Position numbers and translations under genes: made by a program
Notes under the pieces: generated by a model
Database searches by the model: none
Told to the model about the DNA's origin: nothing
What the model saw: only the letters and a program-made list of their open reading frames with translations
From: CAYSCZ01 sp051155775
Lineage (GTDB): Bacteria > Bacteroidota > Bacteroidia > Cytophagales > Cyclobacteriaceae
Assembly (NCBI GenBank): GCA_051155775.1
Contig: DAXETV010000021.1
Coordinates: 1-64,000 of the forward strand
DNA length: 64,000 nucleotides
Direction of reading: 5' to 3'
Shown here: positions 7,431 to 14,524 of the stretch, one piece after another
Position numbering within the stretch: position 1 is the stretch's first letter
Layout of the letters: the number at the start of each line of letters is the position of its first letter

Positions 7431-8531
7431 TTAATCTAAAACATTCAGCATGGTCTGGTCGATAATATACTGAGTTACTTCCTGTAAACTCTTATTCTTA
7501 TTGTATACATCTAGTTGTCTGTCAGCACCGGTACCATTTGCTATAATATTATTTACGTAATTAATCTCTGCTCTGCTTCCCATATCATCCACTACTTCAT
7601 CAACAAAATCAAGCAATTCATGGATCAGCTCGGTGATATGCACTTCCTTTTGCTTACCAAAATCTATCAGGTTTCCGTCTATTCCATATCTGCATGCCCG
7701 CCATTTGTTTTCATTTATTAGCGGTCTTTTGTAGTTCACAAAACTAAGGTTAGCTGCTCGAAGCTTATATAATTTTGCAACAATTGCCTGTATCAAAGCA
7801 GCGATCGTCAGCGTTTCATCAACGGTCATCGGCACATCACATATCCTTATCTCGATGGTAGGAAAAAAAGGATGAACCCGTATGTCCCACCAGATTTTCT
7901 TGGCGTTGTCGATGCAATTTGTTTTTACCAATAGGTTAATGTAATCCTCATACTCAGCCAGGCTATCAAAATATACGGGTATACCTGTTCTTGGAAATTT
8001 GTCAAAAACTTTTGTTCTAAATGATTTAAAACCGGTATTTCTGCCCTCCCAAAATGGTGAATTAGTAGATAAGGCAAAAACATGTGGCAGAAAATACCTC
8101 ATTGAATTTGCTATCTGGACTGCCAGTTCTTTATCATCAATGCCCACATGAACATGAAGTCCAAAAACCAGATTTGACCTTGCCGCATCCTGGAGTTCGT
8201 CCACAATATCCTTATATCGAGGATGATCTGTAATGGATTGGTTTTCCCACTTTGAAAAAGGATGGGTTCCGGCTGCTGCAATCTCCAACCCATGGATCCC
8301 GGCAACTTCTGAGATGGTTTTTCTAAGAAACCTGACCTGCTCCCGCGCCTCACATATGTTTTTACAAATCTTGGTTCCAACTTCTACTACTGCCTGATGC
8401 ATTTCTCCTTTGGCTTGATCATCTAAAATCTTATTTGCTTCCAGCACTATTTTCTGGTCATGTGAGCATAGTTCCAGATCTACAGGATTTATTACCTGGT
8501 ACTCTTCTTCTATTCCAATGGAGAAATTCAT
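7431..8531 (-). CDS. Carboxylate-amine ligase, GCS2/YbdK family
   Basis: A 366-residue enzyme of the glutamate-cysteine ligase type 2 family (YbdK/COG2170-like), which joins a carboxylate to an amine using ATP. Family motifs are the N-terminal FSIGIEEEYQVI, then GLHVHVGIDD (about 125-134), SFRTKVFDKFPRTGIP, and WWDIRVHPFFPTIEIRICDVPMTVDET. Full length. The acidic IEEEY and HVHVG residues form the metal/ATP site in relatives. E. coli YbdK has weak glutamate-cysteine ligase activity, but the true substrate here is unknown. It sits in the middle of the operon, 5 bp after an ATP-grasp gene and 12 bp before a GATase gene, so two or three different ligases probably act on one product. Confidence 0.92.
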   Translation of the reverse strand: MNFSIGIEEEYQVINPVDLELCSHDQKIVLEANKILDDQAKGEMHQAVVEVGTKICKNICEAREQVRFLRKTISEVAGIHGLEIAAAGTHPFSKWENQSITDHPRYKDIVDELQDAARSNLVFGLHVHVGIDDKELAVQIANSMRYFLPHVFALSTNSPFWEGRNTGFKSFRTKVFDKFPRTGIPVYFDSLAEYEDYINLLVKTNCIDNAKKIWWDIRVHPFFPTIEIRICDVPMTVDETLTIAALIQAIVAKLYKLRAANLSFVNYKRPLINENKWRACRYGIDGNLIDFGKQKEVHITELIHELLDFVDEVVDDMGSRAEINYVNNIIANGTGADRQLDVYNKNKSLQEVTQYIIDQTMLNVLD

Positions 8532-8536
8532 ACTTC

Positions 8537-9484
8537 TTAAAAATAGTTAATGGAGTTTTTCACAAAATCCCCCCAAATCATATTGTACCCAACCTCAGTA
8601 TGGTTTCTGGCCTTTTCAATTGCCATATTAGCTGCATTCTCCACGATCCATTCAAAATTTTGAGCGCCTACAGAATGATAGTCGGCATCGGGTGCCGGAT
8701 TACAAAAATCAATAGCATAAGGTATGCCATCCCGTACTGCAAATTCTACCGTATTAAATTCATAACCAAGGCCATGGTTTAACCTTTTCATGTATTCGAA
8801 TATTGCTTCGATCAACGGTGGCTCATAATGTAAATACTCTTTTATATATCGCTCGTGAAATGGCCTTCTCGGATCATAAGCCATAATATGCATTCTATCC
8901 CCTCCCAAATAATAGCACCTGAAGTAATCGGTAAAATCAATGGCCTCCTGCAACATCATTACAAGCTGCCCGGTTTGTTTGTGGGCTTCAAATAGTTCGA
9001 CAGGATTATTCACCTTATACACACTTTTCCATCCGCCGCCTGCATAGGGTTTCATAAACGCAGGAAAACCTATATATTCAAAAATCTCTTGCCAGTTTAT
9101 TGGAAATTTAAGGTTTCTAAATGAGTTCTCATCAGTATCATGCGGCCTTTCGTGAGATGGCAGTAAAACTGTTCTGGGAACCGGTACGCCGGATTTCACA
9201 GCAAGTGCGTTGTTAAAAAACTTCTCATCTGCACTCCACCAAAAAGGATTGTTGATGACCGCAGTTCCGCAGATGGATGCATTTTTGAGATAAGCCCTGT
9301 AGAAAGGTACATCTTGCGATATTCTGTCAATTATGACAGCGTAATCCACTGCTTTTCCCTGTTGAACCATCTCCACTCGAACAGCCTCAGCTATGATGTC
9401 ATGCCCCTCTTTTTGGTTTACCCGCTCAATGAATGCCGCAGGGAAAGAGTTTTCTTTGCCAAATAATATTCCTATTTTTTTCAT
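8537..9484 (-). CDS. ATP-grasp ligase, D-Ala-D-Ala ligase/RimK-like
   Basis: A 315-residue ATP-grasp enzyme. The N-terminal lobe starts KKIGILFGKENSFP and includes VINNPFWWSADEKFFNNALAVKSGVPVPRTV, the classic pre-ATP-grasp segment. Nucleotide binding is by FPAFMKPYAGGGWKSVYKV (Lys145) and the hinge MMLQEAIDFTDYFRCYYLGG; the metal site is in EFAVRDGIPYAIDFCNPAPDAD near the C-terminus. Related annotations are usually 'D-alanine--D-alanine ligase', but the genome's true Ddl would be expected in a cell-wall cluster, so this copy is probably specialised. It is the second gene of the operon, 3 bp after the esterase gene and 5 bp before the carboxylate-amine ligase gene. Confidence 0.85.
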   Translation of the reverse strand: MKKIGILFGKENSFPAAFIERVNQKEGHDIIAEAVRVEMVQQGKAVDYAVIIDRISQDVPFYRAYLKNASICGTAVINNPFWWSADEKFFNNALAVKSGVPVPRTVLLPSHERPHDTDENSFRNLKFPINWQEIFEYIGFPAFMKPYAGGGWKSVYKVNNPVELFEAHKQTGQLVMMLQEAIDFTDYFRCYYLGGDRMHIMAYDPRRPFHERYIKEYLHYEPPLIEAIFEYMKRLNHGLGYEFNTVEFAVRDGIPYAIDFCNPAPDADYHSVGAQNFEWIVENAANMAIEKARNHTEVGYNMIWGDFVKNSINYF

Positions 9485-9487
9485 GTC

Positions 9488-10195
9488 TTAATTTATAGTA
9501 GATAAATAATGAGGAAACATATCACGCCAAACCGGCCAGTCATGATGATGACCAGGCCTGTCATCCAACCAGTGATTTATGCCTTTACTGCCTAGAATAT
9601 GTGATAATTGATAATTAGCGCCTTTACAGATATCATGCTCACATGTACCCAGGATAATATTCATTCTCCACAGGTTTTCATCCTGCAAACCGGGTAAAAA
9701 ATCCACCGGATTATTAAAATATACATTCTCATCATAATATCCGTCCATTTGATCCCGGATGTCATAGGCTCCACTCATGCAAAAAAGATGGCTAACCCGG
9801 TCCGGATGCCTGAATGCAAAGTTAGCTGCATGGAAACCACCAAAACTTGGGCCTGTTACACATACTTTTCCAACCAAAGTGTCAAACCTTACCTTATCAA
9901 CAATTTCTTCAAGTATCATTTGATCATACCAAATATGGTTTTTAACCCGATCTGCCGGGTGGATTCCCCTGTTATACCAACTCAGCTCATCGATGCTGCT
10001 AACACAATAAATTTTCACAAGACCCTCTTCAATGAACCACCGCGCTGATTCTATCATTAAAAAATCCTTGCACTGATAATAACTTCCTTTTGTTGTTGGA
10101 AAAATGATCACCGGATAACCTTGATGCCCGAAAACTAACAGCTCCGTTTCAAAATTAAGATTCGGAGAGTGCCACTTAAAATATTCTTCTTTCAA
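9488..10195 (-). CDS. Esterase, alpha/beta hydrolase (esterase D/PHB depolymerase-like)
   Basis: A 235-residue cytoplasmic alpha/beta hydrolase (no signal peptide). The nucleophile elbow is GPSFGG with Ser117, inside VCVTGPSFGGFHAANFAFRHPDRV. The catalytic His is likely in GHHHDWPVW near the C-terminus, and an oxyanion region lies near YPVIIFPTTKGSYYQCKDF. It resembles the 'putative esterase' family seen beside ATP-grasp genes. It is the first gene of the operon, followed by four genes at gaps of 3, 5, 12 and 49 bp, so promoter control should act upstream of 10195. It could release or transfer the peptide-like product; the actual ester or amide substrate is unknown. Confidence 0.85.
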   Translation of the reverse strand: MKEEYFKWHSPNLNFETELLVFGHQGYPVIIFPTTKGSYYQCKDFLMIESARWFIEEGLVKIYCVSSIDELSWYNRGIHPADRVKNHIWYDQMILEEIVDKVRFDTLVGKVCVTGPSFGGFHAANFAFRHPDRVSHLFCMSGAYDIRDQMDGYYDENVYFNNPVDFLPGLQDENLWRMNIILGTCEHDICKGANYQLSHILGSKGINHWLDDRPGHHHDWPVWRDMFPHYLSTIN

Positions 10196-10330
10196 TAATT
10201 TTCATTTTTGATTAAAACAATAATACAAATACATCGAAATAATTGCAATCTATCTTATAAATTAAAAAATAATTAAACCATGAAAATCAAAGCATCATAA
10301 AAATCCGGGGTCCCGATGTAATAGAAAGGC

Positions 10331-10810
10331 CTACAATTTTGGGGTTATCTCTATGAAGGCATTGCCATTTCCTGTGGCTTCAAGCTTTACTCTATCATTC
10401 TCAAAAGAATAAAAAACCATCATGGTTTCATCAATTTCGTAAAGCTCTGTTTGCCAAAAAGAGGTGAAGAACTTAGCCATTATATCAATATCACCATTGA
10501 TCCTACAGTTTGTGATGATATTTTCTTTCCCATTTTTTAAAGAGAATGAAAGCGTTATAAACTTATCCGACCCCTCAAAGCTGAAATGACTTACAAGATC
10601 TGATTGGCTGGCATTATCTGCATTTAATTCTTCCTTCGTGATGACCTTTAGTCCTAATTGGTTACTTACAAAATCAACAATTCTATGTTGCACGGAATCA
10701 ATGCTATTGTTTGTTACCTGGATGGGGAAGTGAGGATCATTATTTGTCTGGCCCGCTGAATAAAAAGTACTGGTTATAATAAATACTATTATAGAAGCTA
10801 TCCATCTCAT
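10331..10810 (-). CDS. Secreted protein of unknown function
   Basis: A 159-residue protein with a clear signal peptide (MRWIASIIVFIITSTFYSAGQ); I place the start at 10810 because the eight residues added by an ATG at 10834 would precede the natural signal. The mature part is soluble, without cysteine motifs or repeats, and reads like a small alpha/beta domain (VDFVSNQLGLKVITKEEL and ITNCRINGDIDIMAKFFTSFWQTELYEI). I do not recognise the family. It lies 135 bp upstream of the esterase-ligase operon on the same strand, too far apart to assume co-transcription. Confidence 0.65.
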   Translation of the reverse strand: MRWIASIIVFIITSTFYSAGQTNNDPHFPIQVTNNSIDSVQHRIVDFVSNQLGLKVITKEELNADNASQSDLVSHFSFEGSDKFITLSFSLKNGKENIITNCRINGDIDIMAKFFTSFWQTELYEIDETMMVFYSFENDRVKLEATGNGNAFIEITPKL

Positions 10811-11041
10811 AGTGATTGAATTCGCGATTAACAAGGCTGGTAATCAATCAAGTGGTTTATCAAAGGTTTATGATTTAGGATCATCAATATAATAAATTTC
10901 ATGCCATTTTGTTACGGGTTTATGATATATTTTAGCTATGAATTTTTGATTTAAAATTCAATTAAGTGGAAATACTTTTATTTATATAAACATAAGCATC
11001 TCAATTATATTTACTTAAAGCCATATGATTAAATTAATACT

Positions 11042-11782
11042 ATGACTATTGGAAGAACAGCCAATCCGGCCTTGAATTCAAAAACCTTCTCCGGGCCTGT
11101 GATCCGGAATAATGAACAGGCTATGAGCATACAGGGAACGGTTAATAAAACTTTTTTGATGTTGGTGCTTTTATTACTAACTGCCACATATACATGGTCT
11201 CAGTTTATGGCAGGATCTAGCACCGGTATTTTCATGGCAGGTGGCGGTATTGGGGGGTTAGTAGTAGCTATCATCACTGTATTCAAAAAAGAATGGTCGG
11301 GCATCACCGCCCCTGTTTATGCTTTATTGGAGGGTTTGTTTTTAGGTGCACTATCGGCCTATTTTGAAACGATGTTTCCGGGCATTGTAGTGCAGGCGGT
11401 AGCCCTTACTTTTGGCACGCTGTTTAGCCTACTTGCAGCTTATAAATCCGGATTAATTAAGGTTACTGAAAACTTTAAGCTAGGCGTTGCGGCTGCAACA
11501 GGCGGTATAGCAATGATCTATTTAGCTAATTTTGTGATAGGGTTTTTTGGTATAAATCTACCTTTCATCCATGAAGGGGGCACTTTTGGAATACTTTTCA
11601 GCCTGGGTGTTGTAATAGTAGCAGCTTTAAATCTTGTGCTTGATTTTGATTTTATTGAAAGCAGGGCTGAATCCGGTGCACCTAAATATATGGAATGGTA
11701 TGCTGCATTTGGGCTGATGGTCACTTTGATTTGGCTTTATATCGAAATTTTGAGGTTGCTTTCTAAACTGAGAAGCAGATAG
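11042..11782 (+). CDS. Bax inhibitor-1/YccA family membrane protein
   Basis: A 246-residue integral membrane protein of the BI-1/YccA family. About seven hydrophobic helices begin after a polar 30-residue N-terminus (TANPALNSKTFSGPVIRNNEQAMSIQGTVNKTF, typical of the bacterial group). Family segments include GLVVAIITVFKKEWSGITAPVYALLEGLFLGALSAYFE, and the C-terminal LDFDFIESRAESGAPKYMEWYAAFGLMVTLIWLYIEILRLLSKL with the conserved acidic pair. Bacterial members are pH-sensitive calcium leak channels or protease-interacting proteins; which applies here is not shown. Convergent with the next gene, with only 5 bp between. Confidence 0.93.
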   Translation: MTIGRTANPALNSKTFSGPVIRNNEQAMSIQGTVNKTFLMLVLLLLTATYTWSQFMAGSSTGIFMAGGGIGGLVVAIITVFKKEWSGITAPVYALLEGLFLGALSAYFETMFPGIVVQAVALTFGTLFSLLAAYKSGLIKVTENFKLGVAAATGGIAMIYLANFVIGFFGINLPFIHEGGTFGILFSLGVVIVAALNLVLDFDFIESRAESGAPKYMEWYAAFGLMVTLIWLYIEILRLLSKLRSR

Positions 11783-11787
11783 TTTAT

Positions 11788-12645
11788 TTAACCATACCAC
11801 TCATTTAATACTTTAGCGAACAGGTAGGGGGACTTTTGATCCATGTTGAAATAAAGTGACGGTTCGATGAGTTCAAGTTCAATTAGGACAAGCTGATCCT
11901 GATATCGAACAAAGTCAATCCTAGAATATAACGGTAACGGATCGATATTCTTCAAAATACGGATTGATAAATCAATCATGCTTTGATCAGCTACGATGGA
12001 TTGAAGCATGCCACCATGTTCTTCCTGTACCCTGAAGTCATCCTTCTTTGGTTTTTTCACAATCGCATGACTATACTGCTCGCCAAAGAAAAAAAGAGAA
12101 TATTCACCCTCATCGAGAATAGAGGGAAGAAATGGCTGAACCATAAAACGGGACCCCGAAAAGTCCCTTGCTAACTGTTCCAGATATCCCTTTTGGTACG
12201 CTTTGGAAATCCTGTAGGTCCTGTCAGCATTGGCGCTAATTCGTGGCTTTATCACCAACTCAGGTTCATTAAAGAAATTGAAGTAGTCATGGAGTTTCTT
12301 TTCGTTGAATGTATTTTCCCATAGGGTTGGAACGATCTCAATTCCACACCCTTGCAAGTCTTGAAGATAATCCTTTTGGAGGTTCCATTTTACCGTCTCT
12401 AATGAATTTTCAAGTTTACTTTGGATGTTTATCCCTTCCAATACTGATAAAAACTGCTCCGGATGGTCCTGATAGTCCCATGTTGACCGGATCAATACGA
12501 GATCAAATTGTTTCCAATCGGCATTTTTGTTCCAAGGAACTTCGGTAACATCCCAATCAAGTGCGCTTAGTGGTTCATATAAGAGGTGATCATAACACAC
12601 AAAATCCTCCAAACTTTCCATGGTCAGGAAGGCACATTTTTTCAT
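11788..12645 (-). CDS. ATP-grasp ligase, DcsG/RimK-like
   Basis: A 285-residue ATP-grasp protein. The N-terminal lobe has DLVLIRSTWDYQDHPEQFLS, a signature of the group that includes the D-cycloserine ligase DcsG and many uncharacterised relatives. Nucleotide binding is by LVIKPRISANADRTYRI and FMVQPFLPSILDEGEYSLFFF, and the metal ligands are in LVLIELELIEPSLYF. The conserved EEHGG and YSRIDFV segments are present, so the enzyme looks intact. Likely starts are ATG 12645 or 12663. It is about 1.6 kb from the other ligase operon on the same strand but not joined to it. The substrate is unknown; one carboxylate-amine bond per reaction is expected from the family. Confidence 0.85.
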   Translation of the reverse strand: MKKCAFLTMESLEDFVCYDHLLYEPLSALDWDVTEVPWNKNADWKQFDLVLIRSTWDYQDHPEQFLSVLEGINIQSKLENSLETVKWNLQKDYLQDLQGCGIEIVPTLWENTFNEKKLHDYFNFFNEPELVIKPRISANADRTYRISKAYQKGYLEQLARDFSGSRFMVQPFLPSILDEGEYSLFFFGEQYSHAIVKKPKKDDFRVQEEHGGMLQSIVADQSMIDLSIRILKNIDPLPLYSRIDFVRYQDQLVLIELELIEPSLYFNMDQKSPYLFAKVLNEWYG

Positions 12646-12690
12646 GATTTTGACTTTCTTCAAAAATGCAGTGTTATAATCAATACACTA

Positions 12691-13914
12691 TCATTTCTTC
12701 AGAGAATATCTATACATTAAGCCGAAATCCACACCCAAACTAAAAGGACTTACTGAAAACAGATTACCCTCAGCTGTAGCATTAAATAAAGAATAACCCA
12801 GGTTGGGTTGAATTTTAAATTTCAATTGATCAGAACATTTATATTCCATTCTGTAACCGAAATTGGTAATAAACTGGTTGTTTCTAATTGTTTGTATGCC
12901 TTCACTGGAATTTATTCTCGCTTGAAATTCTAAAGATATGTCAATTAGATGGTTAAGGTTTTTACCGCGCTTCACATAATAGTTCAAACCAGTGATTGAA
13001 CCTAATCCTATATACTTTTCCTCATGATTTACAGATTCAGAGGAAAATGAAGTGGTTACCAGATTACTCTCCTCAATTATAAAAGCCTCAGGTGTAACCG
13101 GCCGCTTCTCAAAACTCAACATCAGATCATATTGATTGACTGCGGCACCTCCGTAAATAGTTATTCTATCATTAACAGGATACTCCACCCCTAAAGAACC
13201 GCGCCATCCCAACCTGCTAAACGATAGAGCAGACTGACTGCTGAAGTTGTCGAGAATAACATCATCGGATTTGTTGGGCGTTACCCTGCTGTAAATCAAG
13301 TAAGTCATAAAAGAGCTGTAGAAGGATAGATTTGATACAGGCTGCTCTTTTTTAATTATCGGCAAACTCACCTTATTGAGGTCAGAAGGTATTTGTGAGT
13401 AGATATTTCCTGTATCACTGGCAGAAATATGAGAGAATCCATGTATGGAAGGTTGGTCAATTTTTTGGCTTGAAAAAATATCCTTTTCCTGAGATGGTTT
13501 TTGATTACGGTTTTTGATTGAAACAAATTCGGTGTTGCTTTTATAATTCCTTTCATTACTAACCCGGTCTTCATTCACTGTGGTAATTATTTCTTCGGTA
13601 ATCTCATTAATTGGCGTAGTGCCGGTGTCAGGATTTTTAGTGTAATTCAATATTTGTTTTTGAGATTTGTTGTTAGGAGTCGTTTCGAATGGTATTACCT
13701 GTTCACGCTTTTGATCGAAAAACAAAATAAAATCATTCGTAGGATGAGGTATAGAGAATGATAAAAATACAAGCGCAAATCGTGAGGTTAAAAACCACGA
13801 AGGTTTCCTTAGGGCTGAGAATATTAGAGATTTTGCACCAGCAGGAGGTTCAGCTTCATAATCCTGCAGCCTATGTTGCCAGGCTTTCTCGAAATTATCT
13901 TCAAACAACTTCAT
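12691..13914 (-). CDS. Anti-sigma-like membrane protein with C-terminal outer-membrane barrel-like domain
   Basis: A 407-residue protein encoded directly after the ECF sigma gene, which it overlaps by 14 bp. The N-terminal 40 residues (FEDNFEKAWQHRLQDYEAEPPAGAKSLIFSAL) resemble the cytoplasmic sigma-binding part of short Bacteroidota anti-sigma proteins, and one hydrophobic segment follows (about 40-58, FLTSRFALVFLSFSIP). A long polar linker rich in Asn, Thr, Gln and Glu leads to a C-terminal region of alternating strands (SFSRLGWRGSLGVEYPVNDRITIYGGAAVNQYDLML ... FSLGVDFGLMYRYSLKK) typical of outer-membrane beta-barrel domains. Anti-sigma function is inferred from position and layout; the topology of such chimeras is unresolved. 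Confidence 0.7.
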   Translation of the reverse strand: MKLFEDNFEKAWQHRLQDYEAEPPAGAKSLIFSALRKPSWFLTSRFALVFLSFSIPHPTNDFILFFDQKREQVIPFETTPNNKSQKQILNYTKNPDTGTTPINEITEEIITTVNEDRVSNERNYKSNTEFVSIKNRNQKPSQEKDIFSSQKIDQPSIHGFSHISASDTGNIYSQIPSDLNKVSLPIIKKEQPVSNLSFYSSFMTYLIYSRVTPNKSDDVILDNFSSQSALSFSRLGWRGSLGVEYPVNDRITIYGGAAVNQYDLMLSFEKRPVTPEAFIIEESNLVTTSFSSESVNHEEKYIGLGSITGLNYYVKRGKNLNHLIDISLEFQARINSSEGIQTIRNNQFITNFGYRMEYKCSDQLKFKIQPNLGYSLFNATAEGNLFSVSPFSLGVDFGLMYRYSLKK

Positions 13915-14461
13915 AACTTACAATTCCAAGGTTCTTCAATTGATTTTTTAAATAGGTCTTAGCGTCCCTCAATTGGGTTTTTGAGGTATTAATAGAGATA
14001 TCAAGTATATCTGCTATTTCCTTATGCTTATATCCTTCAATGACATACATGTTAAAAACGATCCGGTAACCATCCGGCATATGGTTTATTAATTTGACCA
14101 ACGCCTCATTATTCAATTGATCCATGATCTTTAAATAATCATCACTGACCGGTTCAACATTCTGGTTGTTATCAGAGGTATTATTGAGTTTGTTAAGTTT
14201 TTGATAATAAAAGTTAATGGCTGTCCTAACGGTGATGCTTTTTATCCAGTGATCAAGCGCATCTATATTTTTTAAAGTGTGCAACTGCTTAAATATCTTA
14301 ATAAACGTATCTTGAAAGATATCCTTTGCATCGTCATAGTCCTTTGCATAACGCAGACAAATACCCATGACCTTGCCATTAAAATGCTGGTACAACGCAT
14401 TTTGAGATTTGCGTTTATTTTTCAAACATCCATTGACGATTTCACTTCTGTTGAGCATCAA
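13901..14461 (-). CDS. ECF-type RNA polymerase sigma-70 factor
   Basis: A 186-residue extracytoplasmic-function sigma factor. Region 2 runs from about 15 to 85 (ALYQHFNGKVMGICLRYAKDYDDAKDIFQDTFIKIFKQL and DHWIKSITVRTAINFYYQK). Region 4 is at 120-175 (NHMPDGYRIVFNMYVIEGYKHKEIADILDISINTSKTQLRDAKTYLKNQL), with the expected helix-turn-helix. It overlaps the following anti-sigma-like gene by 14 bp, so the two are co-translated. A terminator at 14466-14500 isolates it from the upstream lipoprotein gene. Its target promoters are not obvious in the window. The first codons contain two ATGs, and either could be used. Confidence 0.95.
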   Translation of the reverse strand: MMLNRSEIVNGCLKNKRKSQNALYQHFNGKVMGICLRYAKDYDDAKDIFQDTFIKIFKQLHTLKNIDALDHWIKSITVRTAINFYYQKLNKLNNTSDNNQNVEPVSDDYLKIMDQLNNEALVKLINHMPDGYRIVFNMYVIEGYKHKEIADILDISINTSKTQLRDAKTYLKNQLKNLGIVSYEVV

Positions 14462-14465
14462 ACGT

Positions 14466-14500
14466 AAAAAACTACCCGCCCAGGTTCAGGCAGGTAGTTA
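14466..14500 (-). terminator. Rho-independent terminator after the surface lipoprotein gene
   Basis: Read on the minus strand, arms aactacc and ggtagtt with inner gcc/ggc pairs form a stem followed by a run of T just before the sigma factor start. It closes the transcript of the gene ending at 14525. Confidence 0.65.
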
Positions 14501-14524
14501 TCGATTAAGTCAGGAAATTTATTT

